NCBI RefSeq assembly: GCF_001571225.1
Contig: NZ_BCTJ01000009.1
Location: 1-64,000, forward strand
Direction: 5' to 3'
DNA length: 64,000 bases
Source: Hydrogenophaga palleronii NBRC 102513
GTDB taxonomy: Bacteria; Pseudomonadota; Gammaproteobacteria; Burkholderiales; Burkholderiaceae_C
The notes below the pieces were generated by a model. That model made no database searches, was not told where the DNA came from, and saw only the letters and a program-made list of their open reading frames with translations. Of the stretch, positions 63,817-64,000 are shown piece by piece; the stretch's first letter is position 1, and each line of letters starts with the position of its first letter. A program made the position numbers and the translations under genes.

Positions 63817-64000
63817 TCAGCCCCCGCGCACGTCGTAAGAGCTGCCGTCGAAGCCGCTCTCACCCGGCTGGCGGCTCTCGCCGAAACTGCCGTTGCCGAC
63901 CTTGTTGCGTGGGCGGCCACCACCGAGTTGGCGTGGGAGGTCCATCAAGCCGCTCATGCCCATGACTTCGGACTCGCGAAAGCCGTTGTTGCTGCTGTGC
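63817..64000 (-). CDS. Partial C-terminal coding region (right edge)
   Basis: An incomplete minus-strand gene whose last 60 codons are in the window. The visible part reads through SGLMDLPRQLGGGRPRNKVG and ends in FDGSSYDVRGG. It is Gly/Ser/Arg-rich and low complexity. Family not recognised. The hairpin gggggct-gtc-agccccc at the stop (63809-63825) has no U-tract. Confidence 0.65.
   Translation of the reverse strand, partial: HSSNNGFRESEVMGMSGLMDLPRQLGGGRPRNKVGNGSFGESRQPGESGFDGSSYDVRGG

Noticed and set aside
63809..63825. Intrinsic terminator after glmU
   Set aside because: A strong hairpin, but no T-run on either side and it overlaps the stop codon of the convergent partial gene.

Overview
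The window is 64 kb of GC-rich chromosome, densely packed with genes on both strands. It carries Betaproteobacterial housekeeping genes (tyrS, ruvAB, phoH-ybeY, ttcA, cca, slt, glmU, a CDF exporter next to dtd). The family styles (many solitary or clustered solute receptors, LysR and TetR regulators, DUF2917, DUF6279, NDUFA9-like protein beside slt) suggest Burkholderiales, family Comamonadaceae, perhaps Hydrogenophaga. The family-level placement is fairly secure and the genus is a guess. I see no insertion sequence, prophage, CRISPR array, rRNA or tRNA gene.

Layout. 0.1-9 kb: M23 envelope peptidase, tyrS, an ankyrin/heme-binding pair of exported proteins, a two-component system, a CDF metal exporter, dtd and ybeY. 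9-15 kb: MliC-like protein, phoH, ruvAB, a rhomboid protease and a serine hydrolase. 15-16.7 kb: an unusual fusion of a fatty-acid-hydroxylase/AGMO-type domain with a YhhN/TMEM86-type lysoplasmalogenase domain, a candidate one-chain ether-lipid degrading enzyme. 17-21.4 kb: a small catabolic island (HpcH aldolase, SDR, amidohydrolase, LysR, orphan Bug receptor) with related AT-rich dyads about 100 bp before both outer units. 21.5-30 kb: SPOR protein, DSD1-type PLP enzyme, histidine phosphatase, three-PAS hybrid kinase, DUF4136 lipoprotein, ttcA, and an AAA-type ATPase preceded by a 35-bp near-perfect AT-rich palindrome and probably translated from a leaderless mRNA.

30-38.4 kb: a divergent unit with TetR plus TRAP transporter (dctPQM) on the minus strand and coxG plus a three-subunit molybdenum hydroxylase on the plus strand. 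Both halves diverge from one 93-bp region holding a 47-bp dyad. The large subunit lacks the cysteine loop of true CO dehydrogenase, so the substrate is an unknown compound presumably imported by the TRAP system. 38.4-44.5 kb: a folate/tetrahydromonapterin operon (folM and two FolB-fold enzymes), MidA-like methyltransferase, trxC, glk and an MscS channel. 44.6-48.7 kb: a trehalose operon otsB-GH15-otsA.

48.8-64 kb: cca, GST, a CsoR-family regulator with unusual ligands and a GC-type operator, NDUFA9-like protein, slt, 5-formyl-THF cyclo-ligase, an EamA exporter, a LysR/DUF2917 pair with a textbook T-N11-A box, a TfoX-like protein, a TetR/metallo-beta-lactamase-fold pair, an SLC13-type carrier, a DUF6279 lipoprotein and glmU. 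The right edge cuts a minus-strand gene. Several intergenic gaps hold copies of a short double-hairpin repeat, usually at the 3' end of a minus-strand gene.
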